From assembly GCF_004402235.1 (NCBI RefSeq), contig NZ_SOFS01000007.1, forward strand, positions 62,001-126,000: a DNA stretch of 64,000 nt, written 5' to 3'. A program made the translations under genes and the position numbers. Of this stretch, positions 44,562-53,188 are shown piece by piece. Under the pieces are notes generated by a model. It had not been told where the DNA came from, made no database searches, and saw only the letters and a list, made by a program, of their open reading frames with translations. Position 1 is the stretch's first letter. Each line of letters begins with the position of its first letter. This DNA comes from Cryobacterium glucosi (GTDB taxonomy: Bacteria > Actinomycetota > Actinomycetes > Actinomycetales > Microbacteriaceae).

Positions 44562-44625
44562 GCGGAGCCGGCAGGCCCCGGCGCGGTAGCGTGAGGCTTT
44601 CACCACGTTCAGCAAGGGAGCGCTC

Positions 44626-45513
44626 ATGAAGGTCGTCGTCACCGGTGCCAACGGAAAAGTCGGTCGGGCCGCCGTCCAGGCGCTGCTCGCAGCCGGCCAC
44701 GACGTGACGGGGGTCGACCTCGCCCGCCCGGTCTTCGAGCGGGCGGTGGAGGGCGCGGCGCGCTACCAGATGGCCGACCTGACGGATGCCGGTGAGGCCT
44801 TCGCCGTGATCCGCGGAGCCGACGCTGTCGTGCACACCGCCGCGATCCCGGACCCGACCGCGAATCCCGCCCACGTCGTGTTCCGCACCAACCTGATGGC
44901 GACCTTCAACGTTCTCGAGGCCGCCGTCCGCTTCGGCGTGCCGCGCTTCGTGAACATCTCGAGCGAGACGGTGCCGGGATTCCTGTTCGCCGAGCGCGGC
45001 TTCCTGCCTGAGTATGCGCCCGTCGACGAGGACCACCCGGCGCACCCGCAGGACCCGTACGCGCTCACCAAACTCTTCGGGGAGCAGCTGATGGATGCCG
45101 CCGTCGCACGTTCGGACATCCGGTGCATCTCCCTGCGGCCGAGCTGGGTGCAGAACGAGGACAACTACGAGCAGAACCTCGGGCCGCTCGTGCGCGACGC
45201 CGCGTTGGCCAGCGGCAACCTGTGGAGCTACACCGATGCATACGACCTCGCGGACGCCATCGTGCTCGCCGCCGAATCGGAGCTGCCCGGCCATGAGGTG
45301 TTCTACATCGCCGCGCCGGACACTGCAGGCGGGCGCGACTTCGCCGCGATCCTGCACGAGCACTATGGCGACACGATCCCGCTGCGGCCCCTCTCCCGTC
45401 CGGATGCCTCGGGCATCTCGAGCGCGAAGGCGCAGCGCCTGCTCGGCTGGGCGCCGAAGCGGTCCTGGCGGGACTACCTCGACGCCGACGGTAGGGCGCT
45501 GGCGAGCTCGTGA
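44626..45513 (+). CDS. NAD-dependent epimerase/dehydratase (extended SDR)
   Basis: 295 aa: cofactor loop TGANGKVGRAAVQALL, active site NISSET and YALTK (Tyr, Lys), WVQNEDNYEQNLGPLVRD, and a C-terminal substrate domain. The layout resembles uronate dehydrogenases and nucleotide-sugar epimerases; the exact substrate is not evident. Preceded by CAAGGGAGCG. Monocistronic in appearance; the GlpX-like gene starts 132 nt later. Confidence 0.85.
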   Translation: MKVVVTGANGKVGRAAVQALLAAGHDVTGVDLARPVFERAVEGAARYQMADLTDAGEAFAVIRGADAVVHTAAIPDPTANPAHVVFRTNLMATFNVLEAAVRFGVPRFVNISSETVPGFLFAERGFLPEYAPVDEDHPAHPQDPYALTKLFGEQLMDAAVARSDIRCISLRPSWVQNEDNYEQNLGPLVRDAALASGNLWSYTDAYDLADAIVLAAESELPGHEVFYIAAPDTAGGRDFAAILHEHYGDTIPLRPLSRPDASGISSAKAQRLLGWAPKRSWRDYLDADGRALASS

Positions 45514-45645
45514 CCCGCGTTCGTAACACGGAAGAGTTAGGCTGACGCCATTCCAGTCTCCGGTACACCCGTCCCCGTCCGTCCCTCCGCCGAGCCGGAA
45601 ATCGAGCCGACGGGCATCCCCCGTGGCTCCGGTTCCGGCGCCGTC

Positions 45646-46488
45646 GTGCTCGGCGCGCACTCCTATCCCGCCGCCCTCGTCGCCCGCGTGCGTGAGGCGA
45701 CGGATGCCGCCGCGGCGGCCTGCCTGCCCTGGCTCGGCCGGGGCGACAAGATCGCCATCGACGACGCGGCCGTCACGGCCATGCGGGACGTGCTCGCCGA
45801 TGCTCCGTTCCAGGGCACCGTCGTCATCGGCGAGGGCGAAAAGGATGCGGCCCCGATGCTGGCCAACGGCGAGGCGCTCGGCCAGGGCGGCGCCCCGCTC
45901 TGCGACGTCGCCGTCGACCCGCTCGACGGCACCCGCCTCGCGGCCTCCGGTCTCCCCGGCTCGATCTGCGTGATCGCGCTCGCCCCCCGCGGCACGATGT
46001 TCGATCCCGTCGACGTCTTCTACATGGACAAGCTCATCTGCGGCGCGGCCGGCCACGGGGTCGTCGACATCCGCCGCCCGATCGCCGAGAACCTCGCCAG
46101 GCTCGCCGCCGTCACCGGGGTCGCCGTGAGCGACCTCGTCGTCGTCGTGCTCGACAAGCCCCGCCACGCGGTGCTCATCGCCGAGATCCTCGCGACCGGC
46201 GCCGCGCTCAGGCTCGTCGGAGAGGGCGATATCGTCGCCGCCGTCGCGGCCGCGACCTCAGGGACCGACGTCGACGTCGTCGTCGGCATCGGTGGGACAC
46301 CCGAGGGCATCATCGCGGCCTGCGCCGTGCGGGCACTCGGCGGATTCATGCAGGGGCGCCTCGCGCCCCAGACGCCCGAGCAGCACGCCGCGGCGCTCGC
46401 GGCCGGGCACGACCTCGACCGGGTGCTCGAGCTCGACGACCTCGTCGCGAGCGAGGCTGTGCTGTTCGTCTCGAGCGCCGTCGGCTGA
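45646..46488 (+). CDS. glpX: GlpX-type class II fructose-1,6-bisphosphatase, C-terminally shortened
   Basis: Hydrolyses fructose-1,6-bisphosphate in gluconeogenesis. Metal and substrate motifs are intact: GRGDKIAIDDAAV, VVIGEGEKDAAPML, VAVDPLDGTRLA, FYMDKLICG, LDKPRHAVLI and GIGGTPEGIIAACAV. It stops at LFVSSAVG, whereas the family continues about 50-60 residues (TxGDLLxG and later strands). At 280 aa it is short against ~320-340. The stop is followed at once by a 29-bp inverted repeat. Start uncertain: GTG 45646 has no ribosome site; an upstream in-frame ATT at 45550 lies 6 nt behind TAGGCT and would add 32 residues. It may be a decayed or specialised second copy. Confidence 0.75.
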   Translation: MLGAHSYPAALVARVREATDAAAAACLPWLGRGDKIAIDDAAVTAMRDVLADAPFQGTVVIGEGEKDAAPMLANGEALGQGGAPLCDVAVDPLDGTRLAASGLPGSICVIALAPRGTMFDPVDVFYMDKLICGAAGHGVVDIRRPIAENLARLAAVTGVAVSDLVVVVLDKPRHAVLIAEILATGAALRLVGEGDIVAAVAAATSGTDVDVVVGIGGTPEGIIAACAVRALGGFMQGRLAPQTPEQHAAALAAGHDLDRVLELDDLVASEAVLFVSSAVG

Positions 46489-46493
46489 GCCGG

Positions 46494-46568
46494 CTCAGTC
46501 GGAGATTCTCGCGAAACGCCGCTGGGCCGGTCGGCGGATGCGGCGTGTCGCGAAAATCTCCGACTGAG
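46494..46568. repeat. 29-bp imperfect inverted repeat between convergent genes
   Basis: 46494-46522 pairs with 46540-46568 (27 of 29 positions) around a 17-nt loop. Outer arms read CTCAGTCGGAGATT; the A/T-rich middle (GAAAATCT) could give termination. It lies between the glpX-like stop and the oxidoreductase, and may be a dispersed repeat of this genome or a bidirectional terminator. Confidence 0.75.
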
Positions 46569-46600
46569 CGCGTGCGCAGGGGCGCGGGGGCGCGGAAACG

Positions 46601-47392
46601 TCAGGCGCCGTCCGCGCCGCCGTACCGCTCGGTCCGGATTCGGGCGGGATCCCGGCCAGCCCGCACGAGGGCGTCCGCCACGAACTCGACAAAGGGGGTC
46701 GCGCCGCACACGAACGTGAGCGCGCTGGTGCCGAGGGTCTGAACGCTCGCCGCGAGGCCGGTGACGTCAAGGCGGCCGGGTGCGTGGGGCCATCCGCTCG
46801 GGGCACGCCGGGTGTACACCCAGTCGAGGTCGAAGCGCGGGGAGACCCGGGCGAGCTCCTCGAGTTCGGCGCGGTAGTACGCCATCTCCGGTGAGCGCAC
46901 CGAGTAGAGCAGGCGGAACGGAGCCGGGTGCGCGGCCGCCTCATGGGCGCGGATCATGGCCATCAGCGGAACGACGCCGGAGCCGCCGGCGATGAGCTGC
47001 ACCGGCGCGGGTTCCTCCTCCCGCCAGACGAACCAGCCGCCGATCGGTCCGCGGATCTCGAGCCGGTCGCCGACATCGAGGCCGCGCACGAGATACGGCG
47101 AGACCTCGCCATCGTCGAGTTCCTCAACGGTTGTCTCGAGAACCCCACCCGGTGCGGCCGAGGCGAGCGAGTACGAGCGCACGGCGGTGTAGCCGTCCGG
47201 TGCGGTCAGGCGAACGTCGATGTGCTGGCCCGCGACGAGCTCGGGCAGCTGGGGCAGGGCGGCTGAGGCGGGCAGCCGCATCCGGATCGTGCGGGCCGTC
47301 GGGGTTTCGGCGTAGGCCTCGACGACCAGGGCGTCGTGCCAGTCCGATGCGTTCCACGTGGAACGGGCGGCGCTCGCCGGGACGTCGCTCAC
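46601..47392 (-). CDS. Ferredoxin-NADP reductase-like flavoprotein
   Basis: 263 aa, FNR family without an iron-sulfur domain: FAD site RSYSLASAAPGG, NAD(P) site IAGGSGVVPLMAMIRAHE, and VCGATPFVEFVADAL near the end. GTG start at 47392 overlaps the stop of the sulfite-oxidase-like gene, so the two are co-translated and this protein is the probable electron donor for, or acceptor from, the molybdopterin enzyme. C-terminus RTERYGG is the typical aromatic stacking end. Confidence 0.88.
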   Translation of the reverse strand: MSDVPASAARSTWNASDWHDALVVEAYAETPTARTIRMRLPASAALPQLPELVAGQHIDVRLTAPDGYTAVRSYSLASAAPGGVLETTVEELDDGEVSPYLVRGLDVGDRLEIRGPIGGWFVWREEEPAPVQLIAGGSGVVPLMAMIRAHEAAAHPAPFRLLYSVRSPEMAYYRAELEELARVSPRFDLDWVYTRRAPSGWPHAPGRLDVTGLAASVQTLGTSALTFVCGATPFVEFVADALVRAGRDPARIRTERYGGADGA

Positions 47393-47982
47393 CAGTACCG
47401 TTCTTCACGCCAGGGGTCGCCGTGCATGTGGTACCCGTTCTGCTCCCAGAAACCGGGATCGTTGCGGGTCGACAGCTCAATGCTCCGCACCCACTTCGCG
47501 CTCTTCCAGAAGTACAGCGAGGGCACGAGCAGCCGGGCAGGGCCGCCGTGCTCCGGAGCCAGCGGGGCGCCGTCGAACTGGTGCGCCACCCAGGCCTTGC
47601 CGCCGCGCAGCTCGTCGAGCGGCACATTGGTCGTGTACCCGCCGTAACTGCGGGCCATCGCGAACCCGGCCCCGGTGTCGACGCCCTCGAGCAGCGTGTC
47701 GAGGGAGACGCCGCGCCAGCCGGTGCCGAACTTCGACCAGCTCGTCACACAGTGGATGTCGACGGTCACGTCTTCCTGCGGCAGCGCCTGGAACTCGTCC
47801 CAGGTCCAGGTGGTCATCAGCCCGGACTCGCTCGTGATGCTGAAGCGCCACTCCTCGGTGGACACCCGCGGGGTGGGTCCGATCGAGAGTACCGGGAAGT
47901 CCGTGACGAGGTGCTGTCCCGGCGGCAGCCCGGGGACGGGTTCGCGGCGACGGCCCATGAAACCGGGCGAAAAGAGACCCAT
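47389..47982 (-). CDS. Sulfite oxidase-like molybdopterin oxidoreductase
   Basis: 197 aa single-domain enzyme of the YuiH/sulfite-oxidase superfamily. Mo-coordinating Cys78 in DIHCVTSWSKFGTGWRGV; conserved ARSYGGYTTNVPLDEL and HGGPARLLVPSLYFWKSAKW segments bind the pterin. No signal peptide, so probably cytoplasmic. Start ATG at 47982. Paired with the flavin reductase downstream. Physiological substrate unknown; the YedY relatives reduce methionine sulfoxides. Confidence 0.88.
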   Translation of the reverse strand: MGLFSPGFMGRRREPVPGLPPGQHLVTDFPVLSIGPTPRVSTEEWRFSITSESGLMTTWTWDEFQALPQEDVTVDIHCVTSWSKFGTGWRGVSLDTLLEGVDTGAGFAMARSYGGYTTNVPLDELRGGKAWVAHQFDGAPLAPEHGGPARLLVPSLYFWKSAKWVRSIELSTRNDPGFWEQNGYHMHGDPWREERYW

Positions 47983-48069
47983 GGCGACTCCTCCAGAGAT
48001 GCGATTGCCGGATTCGCACAGCCTAGCGGCGCGATTGTCAGGACGCACCTGCCGGAATACCCTGAGCAC

Positions 48070-48771
48070 ATGTGCGGACGCTTCGCGATGGACAAGGACA
48101 CCGACGATCTGATCCAGGAGTTCGTCGCGACCGGCGGCGACTTTCGGGACTGGCGGCCGTCGTACAACATCGCGCCGACCGATCGGGTTCCCGTGGTGCG
48201 CGAGTGGGAACACGACGGAACGATCACCCGCGAGGTTGACGCGGCGACCTGGGGGCTCACGCCGGCCTGGTCGACCGGCGGCAAACGACCCGCGCCGATC
48301 AATGCGCGCCTCGAGACCGTTGCCACCAACGGGATGTTCCGCACGGCCTTCGATTCCCGCCGGTGCATCGTCCCGATGACGGGCTACTACGAGTGGGAGG
48401 ACCTCCCAGACGGCAAGCAGCCGCACTTCATCCACGGCGACGGGCTCCTCGCAGCGGCCGGACTCTACGCGGCGCGCAAGGAGAGTGACGACTCCTGGTC
48501 CCACAGTATGACGATCATCACGAGGGAGGCCCGCGACGCTTCGGGCGAGATCCACGACCGGATGCCCGCATTCCTCGAACGGAAGGTGTGGGACGAGTGG
48601 CTCAGACCGGGGAAGCTCACCGACCCGAATCACCTGCTCGACCTGCTCGACCGAACGTCCAGCGCCGTTGCGGCCCACATCGAGAGCTACCCCGTGTCCC
48701 GGCGGGTGAACAGCGTGCGGGTGCCCGACGCCGAACGGCAGGACCCGGCACTCATCCGGCCGCTGTCCTGA
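48070..48771 (+). CDS. SOS-response-associated peptidase (SRAP / HMCES-YedK family)
   Basis: Forms a protective thiazolidine crosslink with abasic sites in single-stranded DNA through Cys2, which becomes the N-terminus after Met removal. Visible: MCGRFAM start, PSYNIAPTDRVPVVR, PINARLETV (Asn-Ala-Arg-x-Glu), RRCIVPMTGYYEWE and MPAFLE. 233 aa. ATG lies 6 nt behind TACCCT (48058-48063), consistent with a leaderless message; no LexA box was seen. A longer upstream frame is unsupported. Confidence 0.93.
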   Translation: MCGRFAMDKDTDDLIQEFVATGGDFRDWRPSYNIAPTDRVPVVREWEHDGTITREVDAATWGLTPAWSTGGKRPAPINARLETVATNGMFRTAFDSRRCIVPMTGYYEWEDLPDGKQPHFIHGDGLLAAAGLYAARKESDDSWSHSMTIITREARDASGEIHDRMPAFLERKVWDEWLRPGKLTDPNHLLDLLDRTSSAVAAHIESYPVSRRVNSVRVPDAERQDPALIRPLS

Positions 48772-48823
48772 GGCGCACAATGGAAGGGCGGCCGTCGAAT
48801 AGGGCCGCAGCTGGAGATACTCC

Positions 48824-49687
48824 GTGCCCGTCCCGTCCGCCCAACCTGCAGCATCCGTTCTGCACACCCCGCTCGCCCCGAGTCGCGCACTGCTCGCGCG
48901 GGCGCAGCGGGTCATCGTGATCGCCGGCGCCGGGATGAGCGCCGACATCGGGACGCCCGTCTACTGGACCGGGGACAACGCGGCATACGGTGACACCGTC
49001 TCGCACTACGGCCACACCAACCTCGAGCATTCCTGCGCGCCGCTCTGGCTCGAGGAACCCGACCAGCAGGCCGCGTTCTTCCGCGAGACCTGGCGGGAGA
49101 TGCGCGAATCGGAGAAACCTTCCCGGCCCGCCGACCCGTACTTCGTGCTCCAGGACTGGCTGGATGCCGCCGCGAAGGACTCCTTCGTGCTCACCTCCAA
49201 CGTCGATACCGCCTTCACCGACCACGGCTTCCCTGCCGAGAAGCTCCTCGAGATCCACGGCGCCTACGATCGCTCCCAGTGCCTGGCCGAACCGGAGGCG
49301 CACGGCGTCTTCCCGACCGTCGACCCGACGCTTGCCACCACCTTCTGTCCCACCTGCGGGAGCCTTGCCCGGCCGAACGTGCTCTTCTTCGACGACTACT
49401 GGTTCAACAACGCCGCGAACGAACTCCAGGAGGACGACTTCCTCGACTACCAGCGCCCCCTCGCAGCGGAGGACCCCGGCAGCACGGTCATCCTCGAGAT
49501 CGGGGTCGGCCTCACCGTGATGAACCTGCGCAACCTGACCTGGGACCTGCACTCCCGGTACGACATCCCGATCGTGCGCATCAACCCGTTCCACGTCGGC
49601 CGCGGCGATGACGTGTCCGCGGGGAGCGCGCCGATCTATGAGCACCAGCTCACCGCGCTCGTCGGGCTCCGCGCCCTGCTCGGCTAG
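48824..49687 (+). CDS. Divergent Sir2-family NAD-dependent protein
   Basis: 287 aa. NAD-site GAGMS (35-39) is followed by ADIGTPVYWT, lacking the canonical SGIPDFR; TSNVDTAF replaces TQNID; the catalytic HG is kept in LEIHGAYDRSQC; zinc site shows CPTCG but only one Cys in the first half, so His of EAHG may be a ligand. RPNVLFFDDYWFNN corresponds to RPxVVxFGE with Asp for Glu. It may be a deacylase or an ADP-ribosyl transferase like SirTM. GTG start with CTGGAG upstream. Confidence 0.78.
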   Translation: MPVPSAQPAASVLHTPLAPSRALLARAQRVIVIAGAGMSADIGTPVYWTGDNAAYGDTVSHYGHTNLEHSCAPLWLEEPDQQAAFFRETWREMRESEKPSRPADPYFVLQDWLDAAAKDSFVLTSNVDTAFTDHGFPAEKLLEIHGAYDRSQCLAEPEAHGVFPTVDPTLATTFCPTCGSLARPNVLFFDDYWFNNAANELQEDDFLDYQRPLAAEDPGSTVILEIGVGLTVMNLRNLTWDLHSRYDIPIVRINPFHVGRGDDVSAGSAPIYEHQLTALVGLRALLG

Positions 49688-49749
49688 CCGGCGGGCACGC
49701 TACGGCCTGCCGGGCCTGACGGGTCTGTCCGCCGAACGAGAGACGAGCC

Positions 49750-50619
49750 TCAGGGGGCCTGTCGCAGGTCGGGTTTGTCCGGTGAGCCGGGCGGCGGAGT
49801 CAGCACTTCCACATTGCTCTTCCGGAAGGCCTTGGCCAGGTCGAGCGGCGGGGCCTGGTCGGTGATGAAGTAGTCAGCCCGGCCCAGCTCGGCGACCTGG
49901 GCGAAAAGCTGACGCCCGAATTTCGTTGAGTCCGCGAGGATCGCGACGCGCGAAGCCCGGGCGACCATCTCGCTCATCATGACCGCCTCGGCGAGGTTGC
50001 TCGTCGAGTATCCGCCATCGGCGGAGACGGCCCCCACCGAAATCAGGGCCAGGTCGCAGCGCACATCGAGGTCATTCCCGCTGCCCGCGAACTGAAACCC
50101 GACGGGTCCGATGGTCGACTGGCCGCTGAGGCGCACGGCGCCGCCGAAGACATAGAGGTCACGACAGACATCCGGTGGCATCTCGATCGGAATACGGAGG
50201 TTGTTGGTGGCCACCGTCAGGTTGCGGTGCTTGTCCAGGTGGCGCACCGCTGCCAGCGTCGTCGTGCCGGCGTTGATCATGATGACGGAGCCGTCCTGCA
50301 CGAGTCCGGCCGCCAGGGCGCCGATCTTGTCCTTCGCGGATGTCTGCAACCGCAACCGGAGGTCAAGTTTCTTCTCCGTCGTTTCCATGACCGATTGGCT
50401 GACCGCTCCGCCGTGGGTCCTGACCAGTACCCCGTCGGCATCGAGCTGGTCGAGGTCCCTTCGGATGGTGTCGGCCGAGACTCCGAAGTGCTCCGCGAGA
50501 GCCCCGACCGTGACCTGACCTGCTTCTGACACGTACAGGGCGAGATCGGCCTTGCGTCCCGCGGGCAGGCGGGCGGCCTGATCGGGCCGGTTCGAACGCG
50601 GGGCCGGGGAAGGGGACAT
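49750..50619 (-). CDS. DeoR-family transcriptional regulator
   Basis: 289 aa. HTH VGALAEHFGVSADTIRRDLD then VRTHGGA, followed by the DeoR sensor domain with the sugar-phosphate loop INAGTTTLAAVRHL and SVGAVSADGGYSTSN. ATG at 50619 lies 5 nt after TAATAT (minus strand); an ATG five codons upstream is an alternative. Divergent from the sugar ABC operon, separated by 270 nt carrying direct repeats; it should repress that operon and be released by a phosphorylated sugar. Confidence 0.9.
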   Translation of the reverse strand: MSPSPAPRSNRPDQAARLPAGRKADLALYVSEAGQVTVGALAEHFGVSADTIRRDLDQLDADGVLVRTHGGAVSQSVMETTEKKLDLRLRLQTSAKDKIGALAAGLVQDGSVIMINAGTTTLAAVRHLDKHRNLTVATNNLRIPIEMPPDVCRDLYVFGGAVRLSGQSTIGPVGFQFAGSGNDLDVRCDLALISVGAVSADGGYSTSNLAEAVMMSEMVARASRVAILADSTKFGRQLFAQVAELGRADYFITDQAPPLDLAKAFRKSNVEVLTPPPGSPDKPDLRQAP

Positions 50620-50625
50620 GCCTGA

Positions 50626-50889
50626 TATTAGCATTTTCTTGCATTTTCGTTCCGTGCTTTGTCGATTTCATCGGGCCAATTCCGGAGTTTCACGCATGAC
50701 CCTGCATGAATGAGTGACTCCCACTTGGTCGGCTCGACCGGTGAATCCGCCGAAATCAGGGTGTTGGCGCGTACAAATTGGTGCTTTTGTATGCTTGACG
50801 ATCGGCAATTCACTCCGCTACTATCATGCAACAAGGCGCAGAAAAGCGCATACAACAGCAGAACACAGCAAAACTTGGAATGGAGAACC
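50626..50889. promoter_or_regulatory. Control region between deoR and sugar ABC operon
   Basis: GCATTTTCTT and GCATTTTCGT (50631-50650) form a 10-bp direct repeat next to the deoR start, with a weaker GTGCTTTGTC just after (50655). The rightward promoter is TTGACG (50795-50800), 18 bp, TACTAT (50819-50824). GTGCTTTTGT (50781-50790) precedes its -35, and an opposing TTGTATGC pair lies near 50787 and 50850. These repeats are DeoR-type operators by position and form. Confidence 0.6.
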
Positions 50890-52182
50890 ATGAATAGCAA
50901 AGGCGCTATGGTCCGGAGGGCTGTCGTCCCTCTTGTCGTCGCAGGAATGGCCGTCACCCTCATCACCGGGTGCAGCACCAGTAGTTCGGTCACCGCGACT
51001 GCGGATCCGAACGAGAAGGTCACGCTGGAGTTTTCCCAGTGGTGGGAGCCGGAACTGCCCGCTGGTGCACTGCGCACCCTGATGGACGAATTTCAGACGG
51101 AGAACCCGAACATTACGGTCAAGCTGCTCAGCGCGCCGTACGCGGCAACCAAGGACCAGACGGTTGCCGGCGCGGCCTCGGGAGTTATGTCCGACGTTGT
51201 GGGACTTGACGGGGCCTGGGTGAGCGACTTCGCCAAGCAGGGCGCGCTCGCCGACCTCTCCCAGCTGATGAAGGACGCCGGGTACGACGAGAGCCAGCTG
51301 GCCAGCCAGGTCAAGATCAAGGACTCGACCTTCATGATCCCGGTGCTCAACTTCGTCTATCCCATGTTCACCAACGACGATCTGTTGGCCAAGGCCGGCG
51401 TCACGGCACCGCCCACCAACCGCACCGAGTTCACCGCGGCGGCCGAAGCTGTCACCAAGACCGGGGACGCCAAGGGTTGGGTCCTCCCGCTTTCCCTCCA
51501 GGCGCCGAACGGAATCCAGAATGACGTCATGTCCTGGGCGTGGGCATCCGGTGGCAGCATGCTCAAGAACGGAGCCCCGGACCTCACGAACGCCGCGGTG
51601 AAGAGCGCGACCAATTACGTGAAGGACCTCTGGGACAAGGGCGTCATCGCCCCCGGTTCCCTCACCATGACGGAACAGGACAAGGTGGAGGAATTCACCA
51701 ACGGCCGGGTCGGCATGATGATCGACTCCCTGTCGCACGTCACGAGCATCCGGGAAAAGAACCCGAACCTCAAGTTCAGCATTTCCGCCATTCCCGCGGC
51801 GGACGGTTTCACCGGCAAGCGCGGCATCCCATACGCGTCGTGGGGCATCGGTGTCTCCGACACCGGAAAGCACAAGGCGGAGGCCTGGAAGCTCGTGCAG
51901 TTCCTGATGAGTGAGAAGACCAACTCCACCCTGTCCACTCTCGCCCACGCCTTCCCCGGGAACACCAGCTCCACTCCGGACTTCACCGGAACCGACCCGC
52001 TCTTCAAGACGGCATTCGACATCTACAAGAGCGGCACACCCGTCAACGAGTTCGTCGGTCTCCCGGTCGCGGAACAGCTGATGCGTGACTTTGACGAGCA
52101 GTTCCAGGGCGCGCTGACCGGGACCCAGTCTGTCGACGACATGCTGACCAAAGCCCAGGGGGCCTGGGCCGCGAAGTTCTAG
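50890..52182 (+). CDS. Carbohydrate ABC transporter, substrate-binding lipoprotein
   Basis: 430 aa. Signal peptide with basic start, hydrophobic core and lipobox ITGC (Cys28). Cluster-D sugar-binding protein: VTLEFSQWWEP, NITVKLLSAPYAATKDQ, GDAKGWVLPL, FTNGRVGMMIDSLSHV, PYASWGIGVSDTGKHKAEAW. ATG follows TGGAGAA. First gene of the operon, separated from the permeases by an intercistronic hairpin that probably raises its relative yield. The sugar is not known; downstream enzymes point to a hexose or its phosphate. Confidence 0.92.
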   Translation: MNSKGAMVRRAVVPLVVAGMAVTLITGCSTSSSVTATADPNEKVTLEFSQWWEPELPAGALRTLMDEFQTENPNITVKLLSAPYAATKDQTVAGAASGVMSDVVGLDGAWVSDFAKQGALADLSQLMKDAGYDESQLASQVKIKDSTFMIPVLNFVYPMFTNDDLLAKAGVTAPPTNRTEFTAAAEAVTKTGDAKGWVLPLSLQAPNGIQNDVMSWAWASGGSMLKNGAPDLTNAAVKSATNYVKDLWDKGVIAPGSLTMTEQDKVEEFTNGRVGMMIDSLSHVTSIREKNPNLKFSISAIPAADGFTGKRGIPYASWGIGVSDTGKHKAEAWKLVQFLMSEKTNSTLSTLAHAFPGNTSSTPDFTGTDPLFKTAFDIYKSGTPVNEFVGLPVAEQLMRDFDEQFQGALTGTQSVDDMLTKAQGAWAAKF

Positions 52183-52207
52183 CCAGTCGGAGACAACTCA
52201 GCCTCGC

Positions 52208-52242
52208 GTGGCCGCGTCAGGACTCGTGCCTGACGCGGCCAC
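52208..52242 (+). other. Intercistronic stem-loop
   Basis: 14-bp perfect stem (52208-52221 with 52229-52242), 7-nt loop, between the binding-protein and permease genes. No U-tract; typical of a processing or 3'-protecting element that makes binding protein more abundant than permeases. Confidence 0.8.
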
Positions 52243-52266
52243 CCAAACTCAAGGAGGGATCACGTC

Positions 52267-53187
52267 TTGAGAACAACACGCACCCCAGGTGCTGAGCGGA
52301 CTACCGCGGCAAAGTCGCTGACCGGCAGGCTCACGCCGTACGGATTCATCTCCCCGACGGCGGCCCTGCTCTTCATCCTCATGTTCGTCCCGATCGCCAT
52401 GGTCATGGGCTACTCCGTCATGGACAACGTCATCACCAACAAGCATCCGGAGTTCGTCGGGCTGGACAACTACGTCAAGGTCCTCACCAACGGCGTCTTG
52501 CCGACTGCCGTACTCAATACGGCGATCTTCACCATCGTCAGCGTGATCGCACACCTCGTGCTCGGCCTGTTGTTCGCGATGATGCTCAATACGAAACTGC
52601 TCAGCAATCTCACCACCGGGCTCTTCCGGGTGATCTACGTGCTGCCCTGGCTGTTCACGGTCGCCATCATCGCCATCCTCTGGCGGCTCCTGCTCAACCC
52701 GAACGGCGTTATCAACTATGTTCTGGTCGGCCTCGGGATCACTCCCACCGGCATCGAGTGGCTGTCGACACCGGGAACGGCGCTTCTGGCCGTCACGTTC
52801 ATCAACATCTGGGCCGGGTACCCGTTCTACATGGTCAGCCTCCTGGCCGGCCTGCAGGGAATTCCGACGGACCTCTATGAAGCAGCCAAGGTGGACGGGG
52901 CTTCAGCGCTCCAGCAGTTCTGGCACATGACCCTGCCCCAGCTCAAGCCCATCATCATCAGCATGTCCCTGCTCGACGTCATCTGGACGTCGCAGCAGTT
53001 CGCGCTGATCTGGATGACCACCGGCGGTGGGCCCATCAACGCAACGGAGATGCTGAGCACATTCACGTACAAGCTGGCCTTCAGCAACTACGAGTTCTCC
53101 CAGGCCTCCGCGAGTGCCGTCCTGCTCCTGGTCGTGTCGACAGTCCTCGCATACGTCTATGCCCGATACCAGAAAGCGCGGGAGTGA
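52267..53187 (+). CDS. Carbohydrate ABC transporter permease (MalF-like)
   Basis: 306 aa with six helices and the EAA loop YEAAKVDGASALQQFWHMTLPQ in its two parts (EAAKVDGAS then LPQLKPI). TTG start after AAGGAGGGA. Pairs with the next permease to form the channel. The last codons are 1 nt from the next ATG. No ATPase gene lies in the operon, so a shared MsiK/UgpC-like ATPase encoded elsewhere is expected, as is usual in actinobacteria. Confidence 0.93.
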   Translation: MRTTRTPGAERTTAAKSLTGRLTPYGFISPTAALLFILMFVPIAMVMGYSVMDNVITNKHPEFVGLDNYVKVLTNGVLPTAVLNTAIFTIVSVIAHLVLGLLFAMMLNTKLLSNLTTGLFRVIYVLPWLFTVAIIAILWRLLLNPNGVINYVLVGLGITPTGIEWLSTPGTALLAVTFINIWAGYPFYMVSLLAGLQGIPTDLYEAAKVDGASALQQFWHMTLPQLKPIIISMSLLDVIWTSQQFALIWMTTGGGPINATEMLSTFTYKLAFSNYEFSQASASAVLLLVVSTVLAYVYARYQKARE

Positions 53188-53188
53188 T

